A DNA stretch of 64,000 bases from SKKY01 sp965228015 (GTDB lineage: Bacteria; Bacillota; Peptococcia; Peptococcales; SKKY01), in assembly GCA_965228015.1 (NCBI GenBank), contig OZ245787.1, forward strand, positions 1,612,001 to 1,676,000, given 5' to 3'. A program made the position numbers and the translations under genes. This document shows, in pieces, positions 26,744-34,167 of the stretch. The notes beneath the pieces are model-generated. The model did not search any database, was not told the origin of the DNA, and saw only the letters and a program-made list of their open reading frames with translations. Each line of letters opens with the position of its first letter. Positions within the stretch are counted from its first letter, which is position 1.

Positions 26744-27737
26744 TAAAAAGGTTTCATCCATCCTCCGGGAAATTGGTGGCGACAACCAAGGCCTCACTCA
26801 GGATGAGATTAACGACCTCCGCTACATTCTGGCCCACATTTTGGACACAGAAAAAGCCCGACTTATACTTTACACGGACCGGGAGCTCACAGATAGTCAG
26901 TTTCAGCAATGGCAGGACGCCCGCATTAAGCTGATTCAGCAAAAAATCCCCGTTCACTACATTATAAATACAAAAAACTTTATGGGATTAGACTTTTTCG
27001 TCGACGAGAGGGTGTTGATCCCTCGTTTTGATACAGAAATTTTGGTGGAACAAGCCATGTTGGAGATAAAAAAGCTAAGGGATCTCGAAGAATTTTCTGA
27101 AGATTCCCTAGTCAGGGATATAGATAGGAAGATCAGAGTTCTAGAGCTTTGCACTGGAAGCGGTGCTATTCCAATAAGTTTGATTCATTACCTTGCAAAT
27201 GATTCTGCCGACAAACCTATGCCGGGTATCCAAATTATGCCTTTAGAAATTACGGCTATAGACATCAGTCAAGATGCCCTTGATGTTGCAGATGTTAATA
27301 AGAAGAAACTTTTGTCTCCCGGGGAGCAAAAGCAGCTAAAGTTCATCCACAGCGATCTTTTTGAAAACGTCCCCCGACGGAACTCTCATCCGGAATCTCA
27401 ATCGAGTCCGGATGAGAGTTTTTCTTCCGGCACTGGCTATCATCTAATTATCGCCAATCCCCCTTACGTGATTCACCAGGAGTACGAGGCTCTGGATGAA
27501 AAAGTAAAAAAAGAACCCTTCGGCGCTCTTGTCGCCGAAGAGGATGGACTTTTTTTCTACGAAAAAATCCTCTCCCAGGCCCGGGACTATCTACATCCGG
27601 ACCAGGGTGTAATCCTATTCGAAATAGGAAGCCTGCAAGGCCCCGCCCTGCAGGCAATGACTGCCGCCAATGGCTACCAGGAGTGCACCATCATTCCCGA
27701 CTACGCAGGGCACCCCCGGGTAGCCATAATACGCTGA
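26736..27737 (+). CDS. prmC: Release factor glutamine methyltransferase
   Basis: PrmC methylates the GGQ glutamine of release factors using SAM. The N-terminal helical domain (about 1-90) is followed by the Rossmann domain with VLELCTGSGAIPISLI (motif I, about 132-147), a DIS-type motif II, and the catalytic NPPYV (about 244-248). The protein has 333 residues against about 285 usually. Part of the excess is a hairpin-encoded segment around residues 210-235 (RRNSHPESQSSPDESFSSG) just before the NPPY strand. The stop codon is the TGA of the CGCTGATT string that belongs to the flanking repeat, so the last codons may come from the repeat. Confidence 0.95.
   Translation: MTDKKVSSILREIGGDNQGLTQDEINDLRYILAHILDTEKARLILYTDRELTDSQFQQWQDARIKLIQQKIPVHYIINTKNFMGLDFFVDERVLIPRFDTEILVEQAMLEIKKLRDLEEFSEDSLVRDIDRKIRVLELCTGSGAIPISLIHYLANDSADKPMPGIQIMPLEITAIDISQDALDVADVNKKKLLSPGEQKQLKFIHSDLFENVPRRNSHPESQSSPDESFSSGTGYHLIIANPPYVIHQEYEALDEKVKKEPFGALVAEEDGLFFYEKILSQARDYLHPDQGVILFEIGSLQGPALQAMTAANGYQECTIIPDYAGHPRVAIIR
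27381..27420. repeat. Perfect 14-bp inverted repeat inside prmC
   Basis: AACTCTCATCCGGA (27381-27394) and TCCGGATGAGAGTT (27407-27420), 12-nt loop, in frame in a variable linker. The preceding ACGTCCCCCG resembles the repeat arm, so it may be a degenerate member of the palindromic family. Confidence 0.85.
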
Positions 27738-27853
27738 TTCTGGGACGTTTCGAGACCAGTGAAAAAGTCTTTCTTTAAAAGAAGATTCTTCCCTTTTCAG
27801 CAAAATAAGACTATTTTTTTAAATTCCAAATTTGATTTAAAAAATTGCACTCT

Positions 27854-27883
27854 AAAGAGGATAGTATTGATGCTATCCTCTTT
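27854..27883. repeat. 11-bp inverted repeat in IS1182-like transposase end
   Basis: AAAGAGGATAG and CTATCCTCTTT with an 8-nt loop, in the coding part for NIKRIASILSS. It has no good T-run on the minus strand. Confidence 0.6.
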
Positions 27884-29078
27884 ATGTTTACCGCAATTGC
27901 TGCCAGCTTCGATTGAACAGACACACTTAAGAGACCATATCCTCTTGCACGACATAGTCCGTGAAATCTTTTTAGCTCGGCATTCTTGCCTTCAATGCTT
28001 GCTCTCTTCTTGTACTTTTCTTTAAACTCTTCCGTTTTTTGTTCTTAAGATATTTCATAATATTCTCCAGTATTTAAACCAGTTGTGAAAATTTCTCGTG
28101 CTTTTTTACCAGCACATTGATCATGCTTTGGGCAATTTTTACACTGCTTTGCTTCAAAATAATAATTGTAATATCCATAGCCTAAAGAATAAAATGTTTC
28201 TTTCCTTTTAAAATATCTCTTTTTTACACTTATGTTTCCTTGGCTACATTCCCATTCGTCCGAATCTTTGTTGTATGAAAATCCATTTTCATCAATTCTG
28301 TAAGCTGACCCACTTGCTGGAATAAAGGCTTTTGCTTTTAATTCCTTTATTGAATCTAAAATGTTTTTTCTGAAATAAGCTTTGTCTCCATATACTTCTT
28401 TTACAGAAACTCCTGCTTTTATGGTCTCTTCAAGCATTTCCTCTGTTAAATCTCCATCAGTATATACCCCATCTCCGGTTCTAACGCAGGTAATTAATCT
28501 TTCTTCTGTAGTCATAATAAATTCTGTTTTATAGCCAAAAAAGTCTTGGCTTTTACTTTTTCTGCCAACACGAGCATCTTCATCTATTAATGAACGTACT
28601 CCTTTTTGATTTATGAACTTGGGATCATTTAATATATTTTTAGCTTTTTCAATAATAGAATTGGTTTTGAGTAGCTCTGTATTTTTTCTGCTTCATAGAT
28701 TACTTTTTCTAAGTAATCTATCATTACTGCTTTTGCTTCTTTATGGTCTTCAATCTCCTTGTACTCTGGAACATCAGGAAGACCGGGTAGTTTTTCTTCT
28801 GTTTCTTCTTCATATGTATTTATAATTTTTTAGCAAGATGTTTCGTTAATCTTTCCGGGGTTTTTATTGTATTGGCTTCTATATGTGTAGCACCAATACT
28901 TACACTATTTCCTTCAATAATTTTTTGTTCAACACATTGGCGAATAATTTCTGTAATAATTTCATCTAATGTGGAGTTTTGAAGTCTTTGGGTTCTGAAT
29001 TTTGAGAGGAGACTTTTATCTGGGAGGGATTCTTCGGGATTGATTCCTAAAAAATACATATATGCTAAATTAAGTTCT

Positions 29079-29121
29079 GCTTCCTGTATAACCTTTTCGT
29101 CAGAAAGGTTATACAGGAAGC
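29079..29121. repeat. Perfect 18-bp inverted repeat in IS1182-like transposase
   Basis: GCTTCCTGTATAACCTTT (29079-29096) and AAAGGTTATACAGGAAGC (29104-29121), 7-nt loop. The arm coding for KVIQEAEL is normal. The other arm has one extra base relative to a readable frame and causes the frameshift. Confidence 0.85.
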
Positions 29122-29481
29122 TGCAGGAAAAGAAGTTTACACATTAATTCTGGTTCTTTGGCTGGTCTGCCAAAAGTTTTGCAGTAGCTGTTTTTCCAAT
29201 AATTTATTAATAAAGCTGAAATTTACTACAGATTCTATTCTTTTTAATATATGATTTTCAGGTATTTTATTATATAATTGTAAATATAAAGAAATTTGCT
29301 TTGATTTTAATCTAAGCATAAAAAGCCCACCATTTTGGTTTATTTTGTTTTGGTAGATAAATTATACCATAAAAAGGTGGGCTTTTTTCTGTTTTCTTAG
29401 ATATATCAACGCTTTCAGCTTTTTTAGTATAAAAATTTGTCCTTCACCTTTAACTTAAAGAAAGGCTTTTTCACTGGTCTC

Positions 29482-29548
29482 GGACGCTTCCAAAATCAGC
29501 GGGCTATCCACAGGGTAACTCTTGTGGATAGCCCGCACTAAATAGAAC
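29482..29548. repeat. Palindromic repeat with hairpin (IS copy 4 site)
   Basis: Outer arm GGACGCTTC (29482-29490), then hairpin arms GCGGGCTATCCACA (29499-29512) and TGTGGATAGCCCGC (29523-29536), 10-nt loop. It is the inverse of 22305-22371. The right arm of the repeat is at 30857-30871. Confidence 0.85.
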
Positions 29549-30856
29549 TGGTCTGACCCCCAAAAATTACACAAAATTGGGACAGTAAGATATACTAATC
29601 TTGGGGGCTGATTTTAATGACAAAGAACTATTCCGATGAATTTAAACTCTCTGTAATTAAGGAATATTACGAAAGCAATCTTGGGGTAAGAAAGATTGCT
29701 GCAAAGTACAATTTATCTTCAAAAAATCTTGTTCTTAATTGGGAAAAACAATTAAAAGAAAAAGGACTTCTTCCAACAGAAGCTAAGAAAGATCCGGATA
29801 AGATAAAAATCAGATCAGATAAAATAGATTTTCCTGAGAAAACACAAAGAGAAATTGAATACGAAAAAGAAATAGAACATCTTTATGCTAAAATTGAATA
29901 CTACGAACAATTAGAGCATTTACAGCCCTTTATTTCTAAAAAAACAAAAGTCAGGGAGCTAAAGTACAGAGCTATATTTGCTTTGGAATTTAAATATACA
30001 GTAAAATTTCTTTGCGAAATTGCTGGAGTAAAAAGAAAAGCCTATTGCAATTTCAGAGACAAACCAATAAAAAAAGAAGATTCCATTGAGAAAATAATTA
30101 TTCAAATATATAACAAATCAAAAGGAATTTTTGGTTACAGAAGAATAGGAAATGAGCTAAGAAATGCGTTTAAAATAGTTGTTAATCATAAAAAGATTCA
30201 AAGAATAATGCAGGAAAACAATCTCAGATCCAGAATCAGAAGAAAAAAGAATAGGATTCAAGATGATAAACAATTCAAAGCCAATATATTAAACAGGGAT
30301 TTTAAGGCAAGTCGCCCAGGAGAAAAAATAGCCACAGATATTACCTGTATTCCTTACAGAAACTCTAAGCTATATCTGTGTGTTGCCCTAGATCTGTTTA
30401 ACAATAAACCGGTAAGCTGGGAATACAGTAAGAATCCTGACAGCAAGCTGACTGTAAAAACTATTGAAAAACTTTCAAAAAAGATAGATATTAAGAATAC
30501 TGTTATCCATAGTGATCAAGGTGTTCAATACACAAGCAAAGAATATTCCAGCTATTTAAAGTCTTTAGGAGCAGTTTAAAGTATGTCCAGAAGAGGAAAT
30601 TGCTGGGATAATGCGAAGATTGAAAGTTTCTTTAGCCATTACAAAACAGAAAGTATTAATCTCTACAAGAAAAGAATCAAAAGTTTTAAAGATATAAAAG
30701 AAATTACTGAAGATTACATTAAATTTTATATTAATGACAGGACGCAAAGAAGCCTTGGAGGTGTCCCTCCAAGGCTTCTATAAACAGATTTTTTCATTTA
30801 ATTAATTTGGTGAAATTTACTGTCCCAGAAGTGTACCCTTTTTGGGGGTCACACCA
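29549..30856 (+). mobile_element. IS3-family insertion sequence, copy 4
   Basis: 1308 bp, same ends as the other copies. It seems identical to copy 3 in the opposite orientation. It separates the IS1182-like relic from the LCP genes. Confidence 0.92.
29617..30783 (+). pseudogene. IS3-family transposase with internal TAA (copy 4)
   Basis: Same frame and same CAA-to-TAA change (30577-30579) as copy 3. The upstream part has both catalytic Asp residues; the part with the catalytic Glu follows in frame to 30783. Confidence 0.9.
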
Positions 30857-30873
30857 AAGCGTCCCCTCCGCTT
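30857..30873. repeat. Right outer arm of palindromic repeat
   Basis: AAGCGTCCCCTCCGCTT, the best-preserved right arm, between IS copy 4 and the LCP promoter. Confidence 0.7.
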
Positions 30874-30882
30874 TGCAAAAAA

Positions 30883-30911
30883 TTTACATTAATTAATTTG
30901 CCTTGTATAGT
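30883..30911 (+). promoter_or_regulatory. Probable promoter of the LCP-tagA operon
   Basis: TTTACA, 17 bp, TATAGT, ending 33 bp before the first LCP gene. Confidence 0.6.
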
Positions 30912-30944
30912 CTTAATTGATAAAATATCCGAGTAAATTTAATT

Positions 30945-31901
30945 ATGAAAGAAGAGAAAAATTTGAACTTTAAAAACATTAAAAAAAGATATATTGTTCT
31001 TGCTTCAATTTTGTTCATCGCCCTGGTTATCAACTTCACACTCCTGGGCACATCTCAGCTTAGCGACAAAAAAATGAACAAGGATCAAACTGATCCAGCC
31101 CTCTCCCCTGAGGAGCAGGCGGTGAAAGAATTTGCCAACGCCGGGGTATTTGGAGAGTACGACGTTCTCCTTCTTGGAATCGACTCCCGCACAGAGCGTG
31201 GCCTGGAAGCAGAGATAACAGCAAAAAGTTACCGTACCGACACTATGATTCTGGCAACCTTGGACATTAAAAACAAAAAAGCAAAATTAATTTCCATTCC
31301 CAGGGACACGAAAGTTAAAGTAAAAGGAAACTACAACAAAATTAACGCTGCCTTCGTTTATGGGGGAATTGAGTTAGCAAAAGAAACAGTTGAAAATTTC
31401 GCCGGAGTCCGCATTGACCGCACCATGGTCGTTGACTTCCAAAGCTTAGTAAAATTTGTCGACCTTCTTGGTGGCATTGAAATAGATGTTCCAGTTCGTA
31501 TGTACCGCCCAACAGAAGAAATTGACCTTCAGTCTGGCCTTCAGGTTCTAAACGGCCACGACGTCCTTGCCTATTCCCGTTATCGGGGAACCCCGGGTGG
31601 AGATATCGACCGTGCTGGCCGCCAGCAGGAGGTTATTCAGGCATTAATGAAGGAAATCATTTCAGTTAAAGGAGTATCCATGATCCCCAGTCTTTACAAG
31701 ACAATGAAGGAAAACATGGTTACAGATATTCCTTTAAAAGAGTTAATGACCCTGGGCAAGCTTGCCCCTCAGATTTTAAACAACGGTCTTGAAACAATGG
31801 TAGTTCCCGGCCGCAACGCCCTAATCGAAGGAATATGGTTCTGGGAAGCGGATAAAAAAGCTTTTTTAGAAATGCTCCAGGGTACAAATGAACCCCAGTA
31901 A
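30945..31901 (+). CDS. LytR-CpsA-Psr family wall-polymer ligase
   Basis: LCP proteins transfer undecaprenyl-linked teichoic acids or polysaccharides to peptidoglycan outside the membrane. The 318-residue protein has one N-terminal membrane segment (about 18-36, VLASILFIALVINFTLLG) and an LCP domain with LLLGIDSR (about 71-78), TDTMILATLD, SIPRDTKVKVKG, KINAAFVYGG and RMYRPTEEIDLQSG. It is the first gene of an operon with a second LCP gene and a TagA-like transferase. The start ATG 30945 has only a weak ribosome site. Confidence 0.93.
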   Translation: MKEEKNLNFKNIKKRYIVLASILFIALVINFTLLGTSQLSDKKMNKDQTDPALSPEEQAVKEFANAGVFGEYDVLLLGIDSRTERGLEAEITAKSYRTDTMILATLDIKNKKAKLISIPRDTKVKVKGNYNKINAAFVYGGIELAKETVENFAGVRIDRTMVVDFQSLVKFVDLLGGIEIDVPVRMYRPTEEIDLQSGLQVLNGHDVLAYSRYRGTPGGDIDRAGRQQEVIQALMKEIISVKGVSMIPSLYKTMKENMVTDIPLKELMTLGKLAPQILNNGLETMVVPGRNALIEGIWFWEADKKAFLEMLQGTNEPQ

Positions 31902-31920
31902 ATAGAAAGCAGGTGCTGTT

Positions 31921-33003
31921 TTGTCTGATTTAAGCAGAATGGATCGCAGAAAAAAACCTCAAAAATCAACTGAGGAAAGAAACGCCATAATTGAAGAACT
32001 TGTCAGAGACAGAGAACCAGGGGCGCCACAAGCTCCTAAGCGGAAGCCTAAGCCAAAAAAATCCACAGTGGCTCGTAACGTAATTTTGTCCATCCTAGCT
32101 GTGTTAATCCTCTTCACAGCATTTAAAGTATATAACTTCGTAAAATCACCACTAAACGAAGCTGAACCACCAGAAACCAAGCTGGAAGAACCAACAGAGC
32201 CAACAGCTCTAGCAGAGGATGACGAGTTCGCCAAAAAGAGAGTCAATATTCTTGTTCTTGGCATAGATGAAAGAGAAGGAGAACCAGCTCGGGCGGATAC
32301 AATTATTTTAGCCAGCCTTTTCCCTGAGGAAAGACAAGTTAAATTATTGTCCATACCCAGAGACACCCGACTCCTTATTCCAGGACACGGTAATGACAAA
32401 ATTAATCACGCCCATGTTTACGGAGGCATCAAACTGGTTAAAAGCTCAGTGGAAGAATTTACAGGCATTCCTATAGACTATTGCGTAGAAACAAACTTCC
32501 AGGGCTTTATTAATATGATAGATATGCTTGGAGGGGTTTCCCTTAACGTTGAGAAAAAAATGTATAAGCCATTAGAAAACATTGATCTGGAGCCAGGACT
32601 TCAAACCCTTAACGGTTACGATTCCCTAGCTTATGTTCGTTACAGAGATGACGGTATGGGAGATATTGGCCGTATTGGCAGACAGCAAAACTTCATTAAA
32701 GTTCTTGCAGAAAACACAATCAGAACCAGTAATGTAACCAAGATTCCTGAGTTAGTGGATGAAATGAAAAAATATGTAAAAACTGATTTAAGTATTATGG
32801 ATATGATTACCTATGCAACAAGATTCGCAAAAATAGATCCCACAGATCTTGAAGGATATCAGGTACCTGGTTTCAGTGGTATGCAGAATGAAGTAAGCTA
32901 CTGGATTCCAGACCTTAATGCTACTAAAAAGATAGTGGACAAAATGAAAAGACCTACAGTAAAGGAAGTTGCTGATGGAGAAGGTACAAATACTGGGAAT
33001 TAA
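31921..33003 (+). CDS. LytR-CpsA-Psr family wall-polymer ligase (second)
   Basis: A 360-residue paralogue of the preceding gene, 19 bp downstream. A longer, basic cytoplasmic N-terminus (about 1-50, many Lys and Arg) precedes the membrane segment VILSILAVLILFTAF (about 56-70), then a Pro/Glu-rich linker and the LCP domain (ILVLGIDEREGE, ADTIILASL, SIPRDTRLLIPG, INHAHVYGG, VRYRDDGMGDIGR). The start is TTG 31921. Two LCP copies in a row suggest different polymers or redundancy, as in Bacillus TagTUV. Confidence 0.93.
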   Translation: MSDLSRMDRRKKPQKSTEERNAIIEELVRDREPGAPQAPKRKPKPKKSTVARNVILSILAVLILFTAFKVYNFVKSPLNEAEPPETKLEEPTEPTALAEDDEFAKKRVNILVLGIDEREGEPARADTIILASLFPEERQVKLLSIPRDTRLLIPGHGNDKINHAHVYGGIKLVKSSVEEFTGIPIDYCVETNFQGFINMIDMLGGVSLNVEKKMYKPLENIDLEPGLQTLNGYDSLAYVRYRDDGMGDIGRIGRQQNFIKVLAENTIRTSNVTKIPELVDEMKKYVKTDLSIMDMITYATRFAKIDPTDLEGYQVPGFSGMQNEVSYWIPDLNATKKIVDKMKRPTVKEVADGEGTNTGN

Positions 33004-33718
33004 TATTGCCAAAGTTTCCTTTGATGAAGCAGTGGAAAATATTGCCCATTATATAGAAGAAAAAAATCCAGTGCAGATTGTTACCGCCAACGCAGAGATA
33101 GTTTATGCAGCCAGCCGGGAACAAAAGCTAAAAGAAATCGTCAATAATAGTGTAATGGTCACTGCCGATGGTATCGGTGTTGTCCATGCAGCAAAAATAA
33201 AAGGGGAACCAGTCCCCTGCAAACTTGCAGGAGTAGAGCTTACAGAGAAGCTTGTAGCCCTCTCCGGCCAAAGGAACTGGAGTATCTATTTTCTTGGAGG
33301 TGCTCCCGGAGTTCCGGAAAACGCAAAGGAGAATCTTTTACAAAAGCATCCTGATGCAAACATCACAGGAACCTGTAACGGGTATTTCACCCAGGAAGAT
33401 GAAGATGAGATTCTTCAGGACATCATATTAAAGAAGCCGGACATTCTATTCGTTGCTCTGGGTTTTCCTAAACAGGAACAATGGATAGCAAAGCACAAAG
33501 ACAATTTGAAAGTACCTGTTTCCATTGGAGTAGGGGGCAGCCTGGATATTTTTTCCGGGAATAAAAAAAGAGCACCCATCCTGGTGCAAAAACTAGGCAT
33601 AGAATTTCTCTACAGATTCCTTCAGGAACCCAGTAGGTTCAAGAGATATCTCGCACTGCCAAAGTTTATTTTTGCATTTTTTTACATGATGTTTTTAAAT
33701 TTCCTCCAAAGAGGGTAA
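32975..33718 (+). CDS. WecB/TagA/CpsF family glycosyltransferase
   Basis: A GT26 enzyme that adds the second sugar (often ManNAc) to a lipid-linked GlcNAc during teichoic acid or surface glycan synthesis. About 247 residues. Landmarks are VTANAEIVYAA, the catalytic region VTADGIGVVHA, FLGGAPGVPENA, LFVALGFPKQEQWI and GVGGSLDIFSG. It overlaps the end of the second LCP gene. ATG 32975 follows AAGGAAG; a TTG at 32969 is also possible. With the TagO-like gene at 38235 it covers the first two steps of a linkage unit, and the LCP proteins cover the last. Confidence 0.93.
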   Translation: MEKVQILGINIAKVSFDEAVENIAHYIEEKNPVQIVTANAEIVYAASREQKLKEIVNNSVMVTADGIGVVHAAKIKGEPVPCKLAGVELTEKLVALSGQRNWSIYFLGGAPGVPENAKENLLQKHPDANITGTCNGYFTQEDEDEILQDIILKKPDILFVALGFPKQEQWIAKHKDNLKVPVSIGVGGSLDIFSGNKKRAPILVQKLGIEFLYRFLQEPSRFKRYLALPKFIFAFFYMMFLNFLQRG

Positions 33719-33856
33719 ATTAAAAGCATAATACTCTTGATTTTTACTGAAATAATAGTAAAATTTATGTTTGAAGGATATTAAAGGGGCCACGCCCTTG
33801 GTATAAAAGCACCAAAGTTGGCATAGCTATTCTTTTTACAGTAATTCCCTGAATTA

Positions 33857-33884
33857 TTGACAAAATGAGTATCTGTGCTAAAAT
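33857..33884 (+). promoter_or_regulatory. Strong promoter of the S-layer-like gene
   Basis: A perfect TTGACA, 16 bp, TAAAAT, with an extended -10 TGC. It lies about 285 bp upstream of the start codon, giving a long leader. Confidence 0.75.
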
Positions 33885-34167
33885 AGGTCAAGAACAAAAT
33901 ATCTCATCCTGACGTTTTTGACCAGCCTCACTTATGATAGAAAATATTCGTCATGTTATATACTAACTGTTAATGGCGGGTAAGCGATTTACATTGATAT
34001 ATTGTGAATTTTCTTTTTCTTGAGAGGAGGGGATAGGCCACTACCAAGTGTAGCCTGGGGTTATCTACATAAGGCTGAGACAAAAGAAACCCGTAGTAAA
34101 GCACATTAAAAAAAGCCCACAAAGGGCTTGGCCAAAACGGCCAAATAATTTAAGGAGGGAATTTATT
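33885..34167 (+). other. Long structured 5' leader of the S-layer-like gene
   Basis: About 280 nt without a gene. It contains a hairpin AGGCCACT...AGTGTAGCCT (about 34036-34056), then GGGGTT...GGCTGAGA...AACCCGT (about 34058-34096), and two compact hairpins AAGCCC/GGGCTT and TTGGCC/GGCCAA just before AAGGAGGG. Such leaders stabilise abundant surface-protein mRNAs. The GGCTGAGA...ACCCGT part resembles one half of a thiamin riboswitch, but the second half is missing. The 135 bp before it (33719-33856) hold small hairpins near 33785-33825 (AAGGGG...CCCTT, CTTGGT...ACCAAAG) that may end the upstream operon. Confidence 0.55.

Larger units (their letters stand above)
27811..29319 (-). pseudogene. 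IS1182-like DDE transposase, broken
   Basis: Minus-strand pieces in order: a start at 29319 (LRLKSKQISLYLQLYNKIPE), FGRPAKEPEL, YMYFLGINPEESLPDKSLLS with TLDEIITEI, a Ser-Ile-Gly-Ala-Thr-His segment (GNSVSIGATHIEANT), the DGDLTEEM and YGDKAYFRK stretch, a Cys-rich region CKNCPKHDQCAGKKA, and after a TAA near 28045 the Glu-containing IEGKNAELKRFHG. Frameshifts lie near 29090 (at a palindrome) and 28700-28830. The order and motifs fit IS1182-type transposases. Confidence 0.82.
27752..29481 (-). mobile_element. IS1182-like element, degraded
   Basis: Terminal inverted repeats GAGACCAGTGAAAAAG(T/C)CTTTC at both ends. The flanks are GGACGTTTC before and GGACGCTTC after: a probable 9-bp target duplication with one later change, again lying in the arm of the palindromic repeat. 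The transposase inside is broken at several places, so the element is a relic. Confidence 0.82.

Noticed and set aside
34036..34100. Thiamin (TPP) riboswitch before the S-layer-like gene
   Set aside because: Only a GGCTGAGA...ACCCGT-like part is present. The second half (CCTGATCTGGATAATGCC-type) is missing and the gene has no link to thiamin.
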